In this document: one piece after another, positions 26,701-39,656 of the stretch
How positions within the stretch are numbered: the stretch's first letter is position 1
How the letters are laid out: each line of letters begins with the position of its first letter
From: Pterobdella sp. o SKG-2022
Lineage: Eukaryota; Annelida; Clitellata; Hirudinida; Piscicolidae
Length of the DNA stretch: 64,000 bases
Reading direction: 5' to 3'
Assembly: GCA_964035795.1 (NCBI GenBank)
Contig: OZ038321.1
Location: 9,762,294-9,826,293 of the forward strand
Notes under the pieces: generated by a model
Database searches by the model: none
Seen by the model: only the letters and a program-made list of their open reading frames with translations
What the model was told of the DNA's origin: nothing
Made by a program: the position numbers and the translations under genes

Positions 26701-29700
26701 AGCAAAGATTCTCTCATTTATTAGGTAATATCGAGTTTCAGAGTTTCAGATCCAAAAAAATTTAATTTTATAAATTTCTAGTCATAATGATTTGAACTTT
26801 ATGAATAATGCATTTTCCAAAACTATTCAGAAAACTGATGTGATGTAAATATTGCACTCGAGATCATATACCGATACATATACCAAACGCAAATAGCACA
26901 GACTTTATATAAGGAGCTCACAGACACATTAGAAGAATTTATCCTTAAAGCCAAAATGGATTCGAGTATAAGGACTATTTGAAAGTTTCTTGGTTTAAAA
27001 GTGAAATTATAAAATTATTTGTTCTAATTTTTTTGGGCTGTTTTGTTTCCACATTTTGGCATCAACGTTAATGTTATTTGCATAGAGAGCATTCAGGTTA
27101 GAATAGTATGTTTTGAAAAGTTAAAATTTTCAAGTTATTTTTATTGGATATCATAGAATTAATTAACGAATTAAATAGACAGTGGTCATAAAATAATATT
27201 TTTACAACTGAATTGTAGCTCTTGAAACGAGTATGAAATATACAACTTGAAAACTGACAAAATTGGCAAAAATATACTTTCATAACTTAACTTTCGAGAT
27301 TTTAATAATAAATGTTACTAAGATAGTTTTATGAGCATATTTTTACAAAAACAAAACCCGCATTATTTTGTGAAAACGGCTGCAAAAAAATGAGTTTTAA
27401 AACACCATATGAACAATTTTGTTAGGTTATATTCGTTAAAGATAAATAAAAGTTTAGTGAGGTAAGACCAATGAATATATGCATTAAAATAAATATTAAC
27501 TAATTAATATAGAAATTAATAATCATAAAATTTTGTCTTAAATTAACATTTGATTGCTCAAAATATTTTATTTGAAGTTTCATCTATATATATATTTTTG
27601 TTTATTATCACAGATTCAATTATTTTTATACATTCATAAAATCAACTCAGTTTTCTAAATGTCATTTATATAAGTATTGTTATGGTTGTTTTTGTTTCAA
27701 ACAACAGACCTTTTTTTTTCATATAATCTTAGTTAACTGTTTTGTTTATTTAGTTATACTTGCGAATGTTTTTTTGAATTGTCATAACTAAGAAAACATT
27801 TTGCATTCAAAGTGGTCTAAAAACTCCTGAAGTTAATGCCATTTATAATCATACTCGTAATTGATTTGATTTATAAAAAATAAATCTACTTTTAAAAATC
27901 GCCACTTTTATTCGACTCTAAAAATATTATAATATTTTTTACAACTTTCCGTTTCTATTTCACTTTTAAAATAAAATCTACACTGAAAAGTTTTCAAAAA
28001 ATAATTACTTCACTCAAATTGGAATAGTTAACCCTTTCTTGCAAACATTTTGAACATATAGCTTGAAAACGAACTTCAGATATCTGAATTATTTTAAAAG
28101 TTTGAATTTAATAAATTACATAATAATAGTTTGAAAAATATTATCAATTGTTCAATTTATCATAGTTTTCTCGATAAATATCTGAATTATTTTAAAAGTT
28201 TGAATTTAATAAATTACATAATAATAGTTTGATAATATTATCAATTGTTCAATATATCATAGTTTTCTCGAAGATTTTCATAAATAAATGAAATAAAAAT
28301 CCTTCAATCGAGCCAATATCCCTAATCTCAAAAATGGAATCAGCTTGGCATATATTATATCCAATCTTATTCATAACTTACTGCCATGAATATATTTTCA
28401 AATTTAATTTTATTCAAAATCGCATTTCAGTTTCTTGCAATAACGCACAACATTCCAAACGATTCAATATTCAAGCTGATTAGCTCTTTCAGTGAGTGTT
28501 TTGATCGTTTGCACAGTTACCAGTTTCCCAAAAATGCAAGTTTAAATTTCGTTGGTTCATTGCCTGTATTCTCGAGCTTAAACAATCTGCCCATCCTTTT
28601 GATCTTTTGTCTGTTAGGCACACCAATCAACCACTCAGCTTCTTGCACTGATTTCCAGCTTCATCAATCTATTTTGAATAAGGCTGAAAAAATTAGAATG
28701 TTATAAATCACAATAATTTTGAAGATCTAATTAAAGTGGTGCAAACAAATTAAATTTAACTGAACTCTTCTATTGTCAATACCGGCGTAAATTTGAAAAA
28801 ACCTTTTTCATTATTTTGTTCTCATCCTCGAATTTCTTGGCAAATTTTTTTCACAAATGTTGCTTTCTTAATTGTTTTGTTGGCATGAAATTTTTATTTA
28901 TTCAAAAAGATTGTTAATAACTTTTTTTTTTGTGAATAAAAAAATAAAACAAAGTATTTGGTAATATTTTTTTTTGCTAATAGAGGATTAAATTTTGCTT
29001 TATCTGAGGTTATTTAACAGCAATCATGCTAATCGTTGACACCGCAGCCTCCTGTCGCACCTTTATGGTCTATATCATCTCACACTCTTAATATACGTTT
29101 GATCTACTTTTTATCAAATTTATTTTTCACATCTTTCCATAAAGTATATATATTAAAATTTTTTAGACACATCAGTTCTCTGAATTTTTTGATTTTTTTA
29201 AAAATATTTTTTGGACACAGACGTTTTGCAACTATTACCTCGACTTGCCCCGATGATGAATACAAGTTGAGCAAGCCCTTTATTCAGTTAAAACCAGAAT
29301 ATTCACAATTTTTGCAAACTTATTTTTCAAAGATTTTCTTTTATTCTTATTTTATCTCTCAATATGTTATCGTAAATTTTATTATAAATTTTGTTTTGAT
29401 ATAAAATTTTAGCTTTTTACATTTTAAAATATTTCCATAATTTTTATTGGAAGTTCAAAATTTTGATTTTACCTGCTTTTTCAGGGACCATACATCAACA
29501 AAGAAACAAAAAATTGTGTGTTTGGACCAAATAATGTGCAAAAATGCCTGCCATACATGACGATCAAAATAAAAAAGGATTTATTGAACATAACATTGTT
29601 AAAAAATTAATGTTTTTTGTAAAATTTTAAAATCACTAAAACTCACTTTCGAGTTTTGCTTAAAACATCATAAGCAATAAAAAAACTCCCATTTGAATGC

Positions 29701-32155
29701 TTTTTCAATCATAATGAACCAGCAAAAACAAAACTTGAAACTCGTTCAAAAAAACAATCCGTGTTACTGATGAGTTAGTCTCTTGAAAATTTTTATGCAG
29801 CTTTTTAAAAAAACCCAATAAATTCTATTATAGGACGAAATCTAATTTTGCAATTCATTCGCAAAAAAATAAAAAATATGTTTATTTCTAATTTTTATTG
29901 ATAATTTTATTCTATAGTAATATTTTCGGGCAGTGTTATAAAAGGATGCCGTAATGTTCAATCTGCATTCCGAAGAGTTATTTTGAATGTAGCATTTTTC
30001 ACTTTTTTAAAAAATGTAATGATTTTTACTTAAATCTTTCTCAAATGTACTAAGATTTTTGTTTATCATTACGCGAAGAAGCACAAGAGCTCTGTTTGAA
30101 GATCCGCAGAGACTATTGAGTGGCAATTGACTTGAAATAAAATTTTTATTTAAAAAGAAACTTTATATTGCTCTCAATTTTTTATTACTTTCTGAAAATA
30201 TAAACAAAATGAAATTAAATAGAAATTAAATGAAATGATAAAAGATCTTATTTGCAGAAGGATTTTGAGACATGATGAAAAAGTTGAAAAAGAAATTTGA
30301 AATAAAACAAACATTGAATTTTAGAAAAAACTCGAAATCTCAATCAAATAAACTTTACATTTTATTTAAGCTCGACAAACGATACAATTTGATCGAGGTG
30401 CACCTAGAGAAAGTGTGAGAGCAAGTTGCTTCACGGGTTAGAAATGACAGAGTATAAGAAACTGCGAAAAACTATGATCACACATTCTTAACCGTGGAAT
30501 TTAAATATAAATAATTATGTATGCTCACGGCCCAAAATCAATCTGATAAAGATCATTTGATGTCTTAACGATGCAAAAGAAGGGCTATTTAAATTATTTA
30601 TACTTAAAAATTTAAAGGAAAAACACCACTTTGCCAACATATTCCGCTGAAACACATAATTGTTATTTTCATCCAGCAGTTAACTTATTTTATTTGAAAT
30701 ACTTGAAAGAATTTTGTTCTTGATTCTCGCTTGCTTCAGAAAAACAACTTTCAGGAAGGTCGTAACGCATTCGTAGTCTTTTAAAATGAAATAATTGATA
30801 GAAATCTATTCAAATAGCCCAGTTGAATATAAAAAATTGATTATTACATAAAAATTTAGTTGAAAATAATTTTTGAAGTTGTTTCAACCTAGAAACGTTC
30901 ACCAATTGTGTGGATTTTTTGAAAACTTCATTTTTTTTCATAACATCAAAGAAGGCAAAAAAGCTTTTTTTAGGTTGTTTTTCCTTGAGCGTTCTCATAT
31001 GTTAAGATTTTTTTTTGAAAAATTTTATGGAAAAATATTTGAAATCATTGTTCTTTATTTCTTTGGAACATTTTATGCAATGAAAAATTAAATTTAATTG
31101 TTTTTTGACACACATAATTTTGAAAAACTGAATTTTCATTTTAGAATCTTTCAAAGCCGTGTGGTTCTAATAATTCCTCGAAGCAAATTGATCTTGAAAA
31201 ATGTGCGGCGTCAAACGGAAGATCATGCAAGTCTCAATGCCTTTTTTAAAGTCATATTAATCAAATATTTTTGAAAGTTCGTCAGTCTTTGATGAATAAA
31301 AAAGGGGATACTGGAAATTAAGATTCGTGGAGTCTCAGACTAATAATTGATTTTTTCTTGTGGCCATAAACTTGTTTACAAATATTTCAGGTCATTAATA
31401 ATTTCTTAAAGGTCAATTATCAAAATGAAGATCAATTACTTTAATTTATTGTGTTTGTTATGAAAAATTTTAACTTAGGAATAAAAATTAAATAAAATAT
31501 ATATTGCATGAAGCATGTTTTGCAGTTTTTAAAATCACTTTTTATCTATTCGGTAAATTTTTAACCATCTAATAAAGCCCTTCAAAAAAACTATAAAATT
31601 CTGAAAAGCCAACTTCATCATGAGTGCCATTAATTTTAAATATAATTATTAATTGATATACTTTTGAATGCAGTGAGTTTAAAACACTTGCCCTCAAGAA
31701 CTGTTCAGAAGGCCATAAAATTCAAATAGGGTGTTAGTTTATGTTTTTAAATTCAAAGTTTATCTTTTTTCATTATAACCTCATTCATTTTTATTTGTTA
31801 AAATGCACAAAATAAAATTAAAAAACAAAAAAAATTTGAGTGAACTGTAAAGTAATGAAAAGGGAGAGCCTTACGGACACTGCATATAGCTATCTTTGAA
31901 AATTAGTTACCTAACATAACCATAAAAAACTATAGAATTAATAAAATAATATGGGAATTATGAAAGAAATTTTGAACAGCTAAAAGAAACACCACATTAA
32001 TGCATCGATGTCTCTGCAAGCTAGATGAATCTTTCAACAAATTGTAAGGTATTCTCCAAAACAATATTTTTAAACGAAAACTTTCTCAAGTTCAAAAAAT
32101 ATAGAAAAGATAAATAGCTCAAAAAAAATTGAATCTTTTGAAAAATTTTCTTTTA
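26701..32155. other. 5.4 kb AT-rich stretch without a recognised gene
   Basis: I found no motif on either strand. Small frames at 28386-28706 and 29036-29404 lack recognisable domains, start context or splice support. The stretch contains the 98-bp tandem duplication listed separately. Confidence 0.45.
28081..28275. repeat. 98-bp tandem duplication
   Basis: TATCTGAATTATTTTAAAAG begins at 28081 and again at 28179, and both copies run to CATAGTTTTCTCGA. The second copy lacks 2-3 bases and has one T-to-A change. Nothing coding. Confidence 0.95.
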
Positions 32156-32157
32156 GA

Positions 32158-32245
32158 TTGTGACACATTAGCTGTCAGCCCGTAGAGCACAGTTAGCAGA
32201 TCATGAAAGCATTATGTAAAGATACCTGGTTCAATCCTGTGTTAG
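32158..32245 (+). other. tRNA-like relic or tRNA-derived SINE head
   Basis: TTAGCTGTCAG, CCCGTAGAGCACAG resembles the D-arm/box A of a tRNA (TAGCTCAG..GGTAGAGC), and CTGGTTCAATCCTG, about 45 bases later, resembles box B (GGTTCRANTCC). I cannot fold a good acceptor or T stem, so this is a pseudogene or the head of a SINE rather than a working tRNA. Confidence 0.4.
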
Positions 32246-32689
32246 TCGTACATTAGCACCTATTTCATTGTTTGTAATAAATTTAATTTGTAACAAATGC
32301 TTCAAACGACAAAAAAAGTAAACGTAGTGAAATATCACGTACTTTCAACATAATGAGTGGAAGTACAACAAGAGGCAAAATGGATCTCTAATTGATTGGC
32401 AAATTAATAGCATTCTTTTAAATTTTAATCGTTTTTGTATCTAAAAACTGACTAAAGGTGAAAATCTGCAATTTTAAGCCCTTAAACGCAAGAAAACCCA
32501 AAAAAAAACCTTACTTCTTCTTTTAGACCAAATTTTTGGTCCATCCAATGCGTTGAAACTTTTTCATATTTTCCAGCATTTTTTTTTGAAATTAGCAGTA
32601 CTTTCCAAATCAGTGTCTTACTAAGGAGTCAAAATGACGAATGCATTTTGGTTAAGCTGGAATGCGTGTAGAATGAGGTGTAATTTTTT

Positions 32690-32880
32690 TTTCAGTCTGG
32701 AAGTGTTGTATGAACTCAGTAATGGTTTGAGTGCTATGTTTTGCATTAATTTTAAGATATTAAACCTGGTTGGTGATGTAATGGCTGACCAAGTTATGTT
32801 GTCTTTCCGAGTATTGGTAGCAGTAGCATTATGTGATAATTATGGTTTTCTTACTTTGACCCAGTTTGTGAAAGTTAAAA
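32690..32880 (-). pseudogene. RT C-terminal relic
   Basis: Minus strand: NATATNTRKDNITWSAITSP, TRFNILKLMQNIALKPL. This fits the late 'EYAnTIWSP.TSPTNI.KLQ.IQN.ALR' block of one LINE clade; the plus-strand relic at 61780 belongs to the same block. Only about 45 residues are readable. Confidence 0.4.
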
Positions 32881-32988
32881 GTTTTATTGTGTTGAGGTTT
32901 TGAATCGCTTTATGGTGTGTTTTTATATGAGTTGAGTGAGTTGGGGTCAAGTGAAAAATTTTATTATTGTGATTTTATTTTATTGAAT

Positions 32989-33108
32989 ATCACACAATAA
33001 TAAAATCACATTAATTCAACCAAACCAATCAGAATATAAATAACACGAACATCACACAATAATAAAATCACATTAGTTCGTGTTATTTATATTCTGATTG
33101 GTTTGGTT
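32989..33108. repeat. Palindrome with 33-bp perfect arms and direct repeats, CCAAT/TATA in each arm
   Basis: 33018-33050 is the exact reverse complement of 33076-33108. The 25-bp loop (33051-33075) is a perfect direct repeat of 32989-33013 (ATCACACAATAATAAAATCA). Each arm contains ACCAATCAGAATATAAATA, that is, a CCAAT box 6 bases from a TATA-like box, facing opposite directions in the two arms. Confidence 0.9.
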
Positions 33109-35625
33109 TCTTCGATTTTCTGCTGGTTTTTATGCTGTTTGTTGTTGAGCAATCCTCAGTCTGCATTCCTTTATTCTGCTGCTTGTTTTTGATAAATCCC
33201 CTTACAGTTATCATTTTATTCCACTGAGATATTAAGAATTATAATGAACACCGGTACAAAACACATGAAGCATTGTTATGCATTATTTAGAAACCATATT
33301 TAACAATTATAAACAAAAACAAAACGAATCATTAACAAATTTCAAATATAAAAAACTTTTCAATGCAAGTATTTTGATATTGCTAATAAATTCCCTAGCA
33401 CTTCACCCAACCTTTTGAGACGTAATTTAAAATTTCTTTGATGAACTGTTTCTCATTGAGGCTACTTTTTCCTCATTTCATTATGGTATCTTTTTAATAT
33501 CAAAGCATCAGCTTTAACATAAATAAAATATTTTTCGTTATTTTTTATATGTGATTCAGAAACCATTTAACTTGCTGCATTGACAGCCTTTTTTGGATAA
33601 ATAAAGTTCTGTTCATTAATATAAACTATAGGCTTTCTTATAGCTGAGTAAATTAAAAAAACTGAAAAATATGAATCTAGAGTGTCAATTTGGAAAATAA
33701 TTCTCAAAATCTTTAAATATTTTGTTTCAATTTATCTTCGAAAAAGCAAAACTTGAATGTTTGAAAAAAACATGAATGAAATATTTTTCGTATCAACTTC
33801 AATGATGCTAAAACAAAAGTTTCTATCGTTGTGTTTCTGCTTTGTTTTTCTTAATATTTTTGAGAAAAAAAATGTTTTGAAAATCATCTATGGCACCTTT
33901 CAAACACCTAAAAATTTCAATGCCTCATCGCTATCTCTTCAGCTCTCGAGTGCCAATCGATCATTTACCTTAGGTGATTCTACCAAGAACATTAGTTTCC
34001 AACACTAACCCGTTGCAACCCTTTTACACAAGAAGTTTATGTTTTTTTTGAAAAAAATTGCTAGTGATCTTGACATTTTTATTCATAAAACGTATTTTTC
34101 TAAAAGTAAAGAAACAAAAATAAAAATTCTGTTTTTATAGTTAAAAAATTATAGAAAAAATAAAATCTAATTGAAAGTTAACTAATTAATGATATTTCAA
34201 ATTGCAAGGAGGAGGTAATGTTTAATGTGGCGTGAAGGACCAATAAAACGGAAACACGGAGCGTATCAAATCTTCTTAATGAACAAACAATTCAAATTTT
34301 ATATTGATCTTATTTTAAAAAAATAGAAACTAAAAAAAGTATACTTGTTTTACTGACATTTAATTGAGCCTAAAACAGTTTGCCGACATAAAAATGCTGC
34401 AATCGATAATCAGAAATTATAAAAGTGATCTTATAAGCTATATTACATTTTTTTAATCAAAGTAGTAAAAAATTATCAAAAAAATTTATTTCTACTTGAA
34501 ATGCATCTGGCTTTTCCATTCTAAGGAACAGCTTCATCATCAAACCAAAATGAGTTCTTTTGGTAAATTTTTTGTATATAGACCTTCGAAGTATACATAA
34601 AGCACGTAAAGTGCACTAAGAGAATTTTGAAGACTTCATTATTTTTATAGTCCAAAAGCTTTTCGATTTTCTCACTTGTTTCCTTCGAGACTGTTCATTT
34701 TTTCTAGTGGCAACTATTTGCAATTTTTGTCAAAGCCACAAAAATTTTGTAACAAAATTTTTCATTTATCAAAATTTCAACTGCCAATTTGAGAGCCTAA
34801 ACAAAATTTTACTTACTATATTTCAACTTTAGTTATGGGAGTTATTTGACAAATTTTTAAAAGATTTTTGTACCCCTTTGAATATCGTTTACTCAAAATT
34901 TCTATATATTATTGAAAAAGTTGGAAATATATTTTTTTAAAAAACGCATTTAAAAATTTTCAGTTGCAAAGTTTTGGAAGATAAAAACTAAAACAGATTC
35001 TAAGCTATTTAAACGCGTAACTTTTCTGAAAAAGAAAATTAAAACATTTATTCTAAATTTTTTCGATATATTTTTATTACTAAATTCCTATATTTTTCTT
35101 GGAAGTGTGTTTCTCCATAAAACCTGTTAAATTATTAAATAATTTGTTCTAATTATGTCACAGAAATCATTGATCAAGGTCTTATAAAATTGTAATTAAC
35201 AAAAATTTGAAAAAAAATTCAGCTACAAACTAAATTAGTTCGAAAAAACAATTATTTATCATAACTTTTGTAAATGCTTCAATTTACTATTCATTTGTTT
35301 ATTATAAAAAAATAAAGAACCTTTCCAAATACATTACAAATATTTTATCAACATCTTAATATTTAATATTTTAAGATCATGTTTAATTAAAAGTTTTTTA
35401 AACAAAGGATTATTATTGTTAGTAATTTTGAGTCGCTTGATTGCTTCAAACCTCATTTTACAAAAAAGTAGATTGAAAGCTGAAATTTTTAAAAAAAAAT
35501 ATATGCATCTAAAATCATCCTCATTTTACGATGAAAATCAAAAAAAGTGAATTAAAATAAAAGATACATAAGATGTCTCTAAAAAAAAATCACAAATAAA
35601 ACCAACTTTCCTCAAAGCCTCAACT

Positions 35626-35735
35626 ATCTAATTCGAATCAGCTTCAAGCTTTATTCAAGTGGCAGCAGTCGGCAAAAAAATCTGACCCAGACCCATCTTA
35701 TTTATCATGATTTTACAAAATTTTGAATACTTGAA
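35626..35735. repeat. Dispersed repeat, copy 1
   Basis: CTATCTAATTCGAATCAGCT, then CAAGTGGCAGCAGTCGGCAA and CATGATTTT. It matches 44061-44160 with a few substitutions and short indels. No known family; SINE or UTR fragment possible. Confidence 0.6.
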
Positions 35736-36495
35736 GTCCAGCACAGCTTTTTCTCAAATACAGTGAAACGTACCTTTTAATAAGCTTAGTTAACTTTCGG
35801 TAAAAAAAATAGCGCTTTTTCTTAGAATAATAGTATACTGAACATTAAAAAAACAGAAAATAACAATGAAAATGTAAAAAACATTAAATACAGTTCCACG
35901 TCGACCTTAATTAGTGCTCTGAAAAAATATTTCAGTTGTGGAAGTCACAACTGGCACATGACTGCATGGTGGGAGCATGCCAACATGAGCAAAACAATTA
36001 ACTTTTAAATATTTTTTGATGTTATTTTGAAGATTTTTTTGTTTGCAAATTGGCTTTCATTGCTTCAAAAATTAAAATTTTGTTTTGTAATATGAATTCT
36101 TAAAGAACCGCATCCAGCAATAAACATCAAAGAAAAAGAAACTTGAATATATTTTTTTGCGTTTTTATTATTAATAATATAATCAAATTTTAACTTTACA
36201 AATATTAAATAGAATTTGAATTTCAAAAAAAGCATAAATAAGAATTAAAAATTGATGAAATCTTGAAATTAGAAAGAAAAAGTACAATTGCAAATGTTTT
36301 CACAAAAATAAAAAAAATTTTCAAATTAAAAAAACAAAAACACAAATTTTATTGGAAAATACAATAATAACAAATGTAATAAAGTAGAGATCGAACAATA
36401 TAAAGAGTTTATTAAAAAAATTATTTTCATATGAAAGATTTTGAAAGCATAACAGAACGGGTATGACATACTGAATTTAATCCAGACAATCTTTT

Positions 36496-36563
36496 CACCT
36501 TGGCAACTCCGTGACCTCACCAATCCCGTGACCTCGAAAACCTCATGACCTCGGCAACCACGT
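36496..36563. repeat. Four 17-bp units, GC-rich minisatellite
   Basis: Units start at 36496, 36513, 36530 and 36547 with core GACCTCGGCAACC(A/T)CGT. TGACCT occurs at 36512, 36529 and 36546, exactly 17 bases apart. It is strikingly GC-rich for this region. Confidence 0.8.
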
Positions 36564-39500
36564 GGCATTATGACTCCGGCAAATTCAGTAAATACTTTTT
36601 GGCTTGTTTCAAGATTGAATTTCGTGAAAAAAGCTAACTTATGAAAATAATCATAGAAACAAGTTTAGCTGAAATCCAGTTGAAGTTTTTCATAAATAAA
36701 AGCTTATTATAAATACAAATTCAAATCGAACACATTCCTCAACTGGATAAAATACAAATAAGTCAAACTCACATCATCATAAGAAGTATTTCAAGGAAAA
36801 ATGGGAATATTTGAATAAGATGAGCATAGAAATAAAATAACTAAATAACGATGATTTTTTGAATGAGGCTGTTATCGCCCTAAAAGATATGATGATGAAC
36901 CAGAAAAGTAGTGAAGGCAGCAAAAATTTAAATTTTGAAACAATTTCATTTCAAGCAATATTAATTCTGATTAAAAATTTTTTAAAATCCTAATTATCAT
37001 AACCCTTATAAATGAAAGTTGGCCTAATTCAAAATTGTATAAAATTTCAATCATTTTATTTTAATGCTCCCTCAATTTTGTAATCAAACACCACAAAAAT
37101 CTGACAATTTTAGCTCAATATAGAATGTGTTCTTATAAACAATTTCTCCTAAGTTCAAGTTATTGTACGATATTTATGCTTAATTATTATTTGAAAAATT
37201 ACCGTTAATTTTCATTTATTCCGTTTAATGATATTCACTTTTTTTTTATTATATACTTAATACCAGTTTTCCCTTTGTAAAAATTTAGCGAAATTTGTTA
37301 ATACATTTTGTGAGCTATCTTTCTGGACACTTGTTCGAAAATATTTGAAAATTTGCTTAGAGATTTATATTTATTGTTAATTTAATGTGTTTTTTTCAAA
37401 AATTTTAAAAATAGTTTTGTTCATTTGAATATTGAAATGCCAAAATATTTCTAAAATAAAAACCATTCTGGGCCGTAAAAGCTTGTGGACCAACCTTGTA
37501 ATAGCAGCAGAGCTTCTAGAGAAATAGAAGCTTTTGATGGGAATCTAAGGTTGTCTGGGGGAGTGTATTTCTTAGTGGAAATATGAAGGCTAGCAAACTG
37601 TTTGATATACAATTTTCACTTGTCGTCGAAACATTAGTTTTCAAACCTTGAAGTTTTCTATTTAATTTTTCAAGTTTTTTTCATAAAAAATCTTTTAAAC
37701 AGTTTCAATTTGAAATTTAACTTTTGACTCATTTGAAATCCAATCTGGATGAAACTTAAACTTATTAATAATATTAAAAAAAACACTCAAAACTCCACTA
37801 AATTATTTAAATAACTGTGGCATATCATTGATTAATAATATTTGCAAAGATTTTTTTTTCCATTCTTGCATTCATTTGTTTTTTTTGTCAATTTAAAATT
37901 TTTTTTTTAATTTAAGGTTTTTTGCGGCATTCTGAAAATTTTATGAAAGTCTTTCTCCTTTCTAGTATAAATATTTTTTCAAGCCACTTGTAACAAAAAA
38001 TACTCAATTTTCTTATTTTTCTATTGATTGTCATGAGTAAAACAGTTTCACAATTTGTTTTTGGCGTGTTTTCTGTTCTTTCTAGCCGCTAGGGCTGATT
38101 TCTTTTAAATAAATCTTCTTCAACTATTGGCATTAAACGAAAATTTCAAACTGTCGAAATTTCCTATTTGATCCTTATTTTTCTTTACATATTTTATGTT
38201 ACTGAAGAGCGTTTTGTAATAAAGTTTTAACTTAGCTCAATTTTCAAAAATATTTTTAAAACATTGAAGCTGCATTTTTTGCATGATATCTTTTTATTTT
38301 TGGACGTTGTGAGCCGCAACAACTGAAGTCTTATTTTTGAAAAGAGAATTTGAGAGTTTTTATAAATTCGAAATCAAATATTTTTATTTTGAAAAAACTG
38401 AAAAATTATACTGATACTGAACTCAGCGGAAAACTTACGTATTTGCTTAATAAAAGTATTTTTAAAAATTGCTACAGAATTATTAAGCTGTATTTTAAAG
38501 AGCAAACTCTGCAGCTAATTTCATTTCACAGAAAATAATTTTTAGAATTCAGAAAGTTTGACTTTCATTTGATTTTACATAATTTTTGCATTCATATCAT
38601 TTTTTGAAAAGTATTGTCGATTTTTAAAATTCTTTTTCAAGAATTTTTTAAAAGTTTTTCTATGGAGAATCTTAAAACTTCTAATAATTTTTATGACTCG
38701 ATGGAAGCAAAAAGTTAAAAACATTGTACAAGCTGATAATCAAAACCTTCATGCAAGTGACACTCACAGTTTGAACATTTGGAGGGTTCGTTTTGATAGA
38801 TATTTATTTAAAAACAAAACAAGTACTATATTCTATTTTTAGTCAAACTGGAAACAAATGATAAATTTTTTTTTCCAAACTTCAATCATTTTTTGTTTAA
38901 CTTTGCAAAGAATAAAATTATTTTTTTGGAAAACACAATTGAGTTGCAAATATTGTGAATACTTTTTATGTCTTCTCAAATGTCAATTAGTTTATTTATA
39001 ACAGAATGAATAAAATGAATATTTGTTCTTTTAGTTTTGTAGGAATTTAGAATCTGAATCAGAATGTTGTTGATATTAAGTGTGACTTGTTGAATATTTT
39101 ATGTAAAACGATTGATCAAATGAACAAATTTATTAAAGATAGTAAGTTCAATGAAGTTAGAACAGAACCCAATCAAAATTAAAAAGACGGATTTAGATTA
39201 GCAGATTAATTGGAAAGACAAAATTTATTCAAGGCACAATTTATTTGATTCTTTCAAAGCTTGCATATTTTTATATTTAATTAGTTTTTAAACATTTTAA
39301 TAAAAATTCTAAAAAATTGCACTTTTTGAGAAAAATGTCAATTTATTGCACAAACCATTCTTTGTTCCGTCAAATGACTGCTTTTGATTTATTTCTCGAG
39401 TTGAATTACTAATTTTTTCTAAAAAACTAAAATTAATAGATGCAAATAAGTGAGTTTCGAAAATAGTTTCACAAAAAAGTTTTTCTTAATTTTCTTCATT

Positions 39501-39656
39501 ATAAGTGAATTTAAAACAACACTGAAAATATAGAAAATATATACTAGATGTTCAACTAAATTTGAAAATATTTATCGTAATTTAAGAATAAATGAAACTG
39601 AAATTTTAAAACATACTAATTAATATAGCAGAAAACTCGAGTCAAAACCTGCAGAG

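Larger units (their letters stand above)
33109..39650. other. 6.5 kb AT-rich stretch without a recognised gene
   Basis: No coding motif found on either strand. It carries two small repeats listed separately (35626, 36496). A less AT-rich patch at 37470-37590 gives no recognisable protein. Confidence 0.45.

Noticed and set aside
28386..29404. Two frames of 106 and 122 codons in the AT-rich region
   Set aside because: No motif, biased low-complexity composition, no splice or start context; chance frames are plausible.
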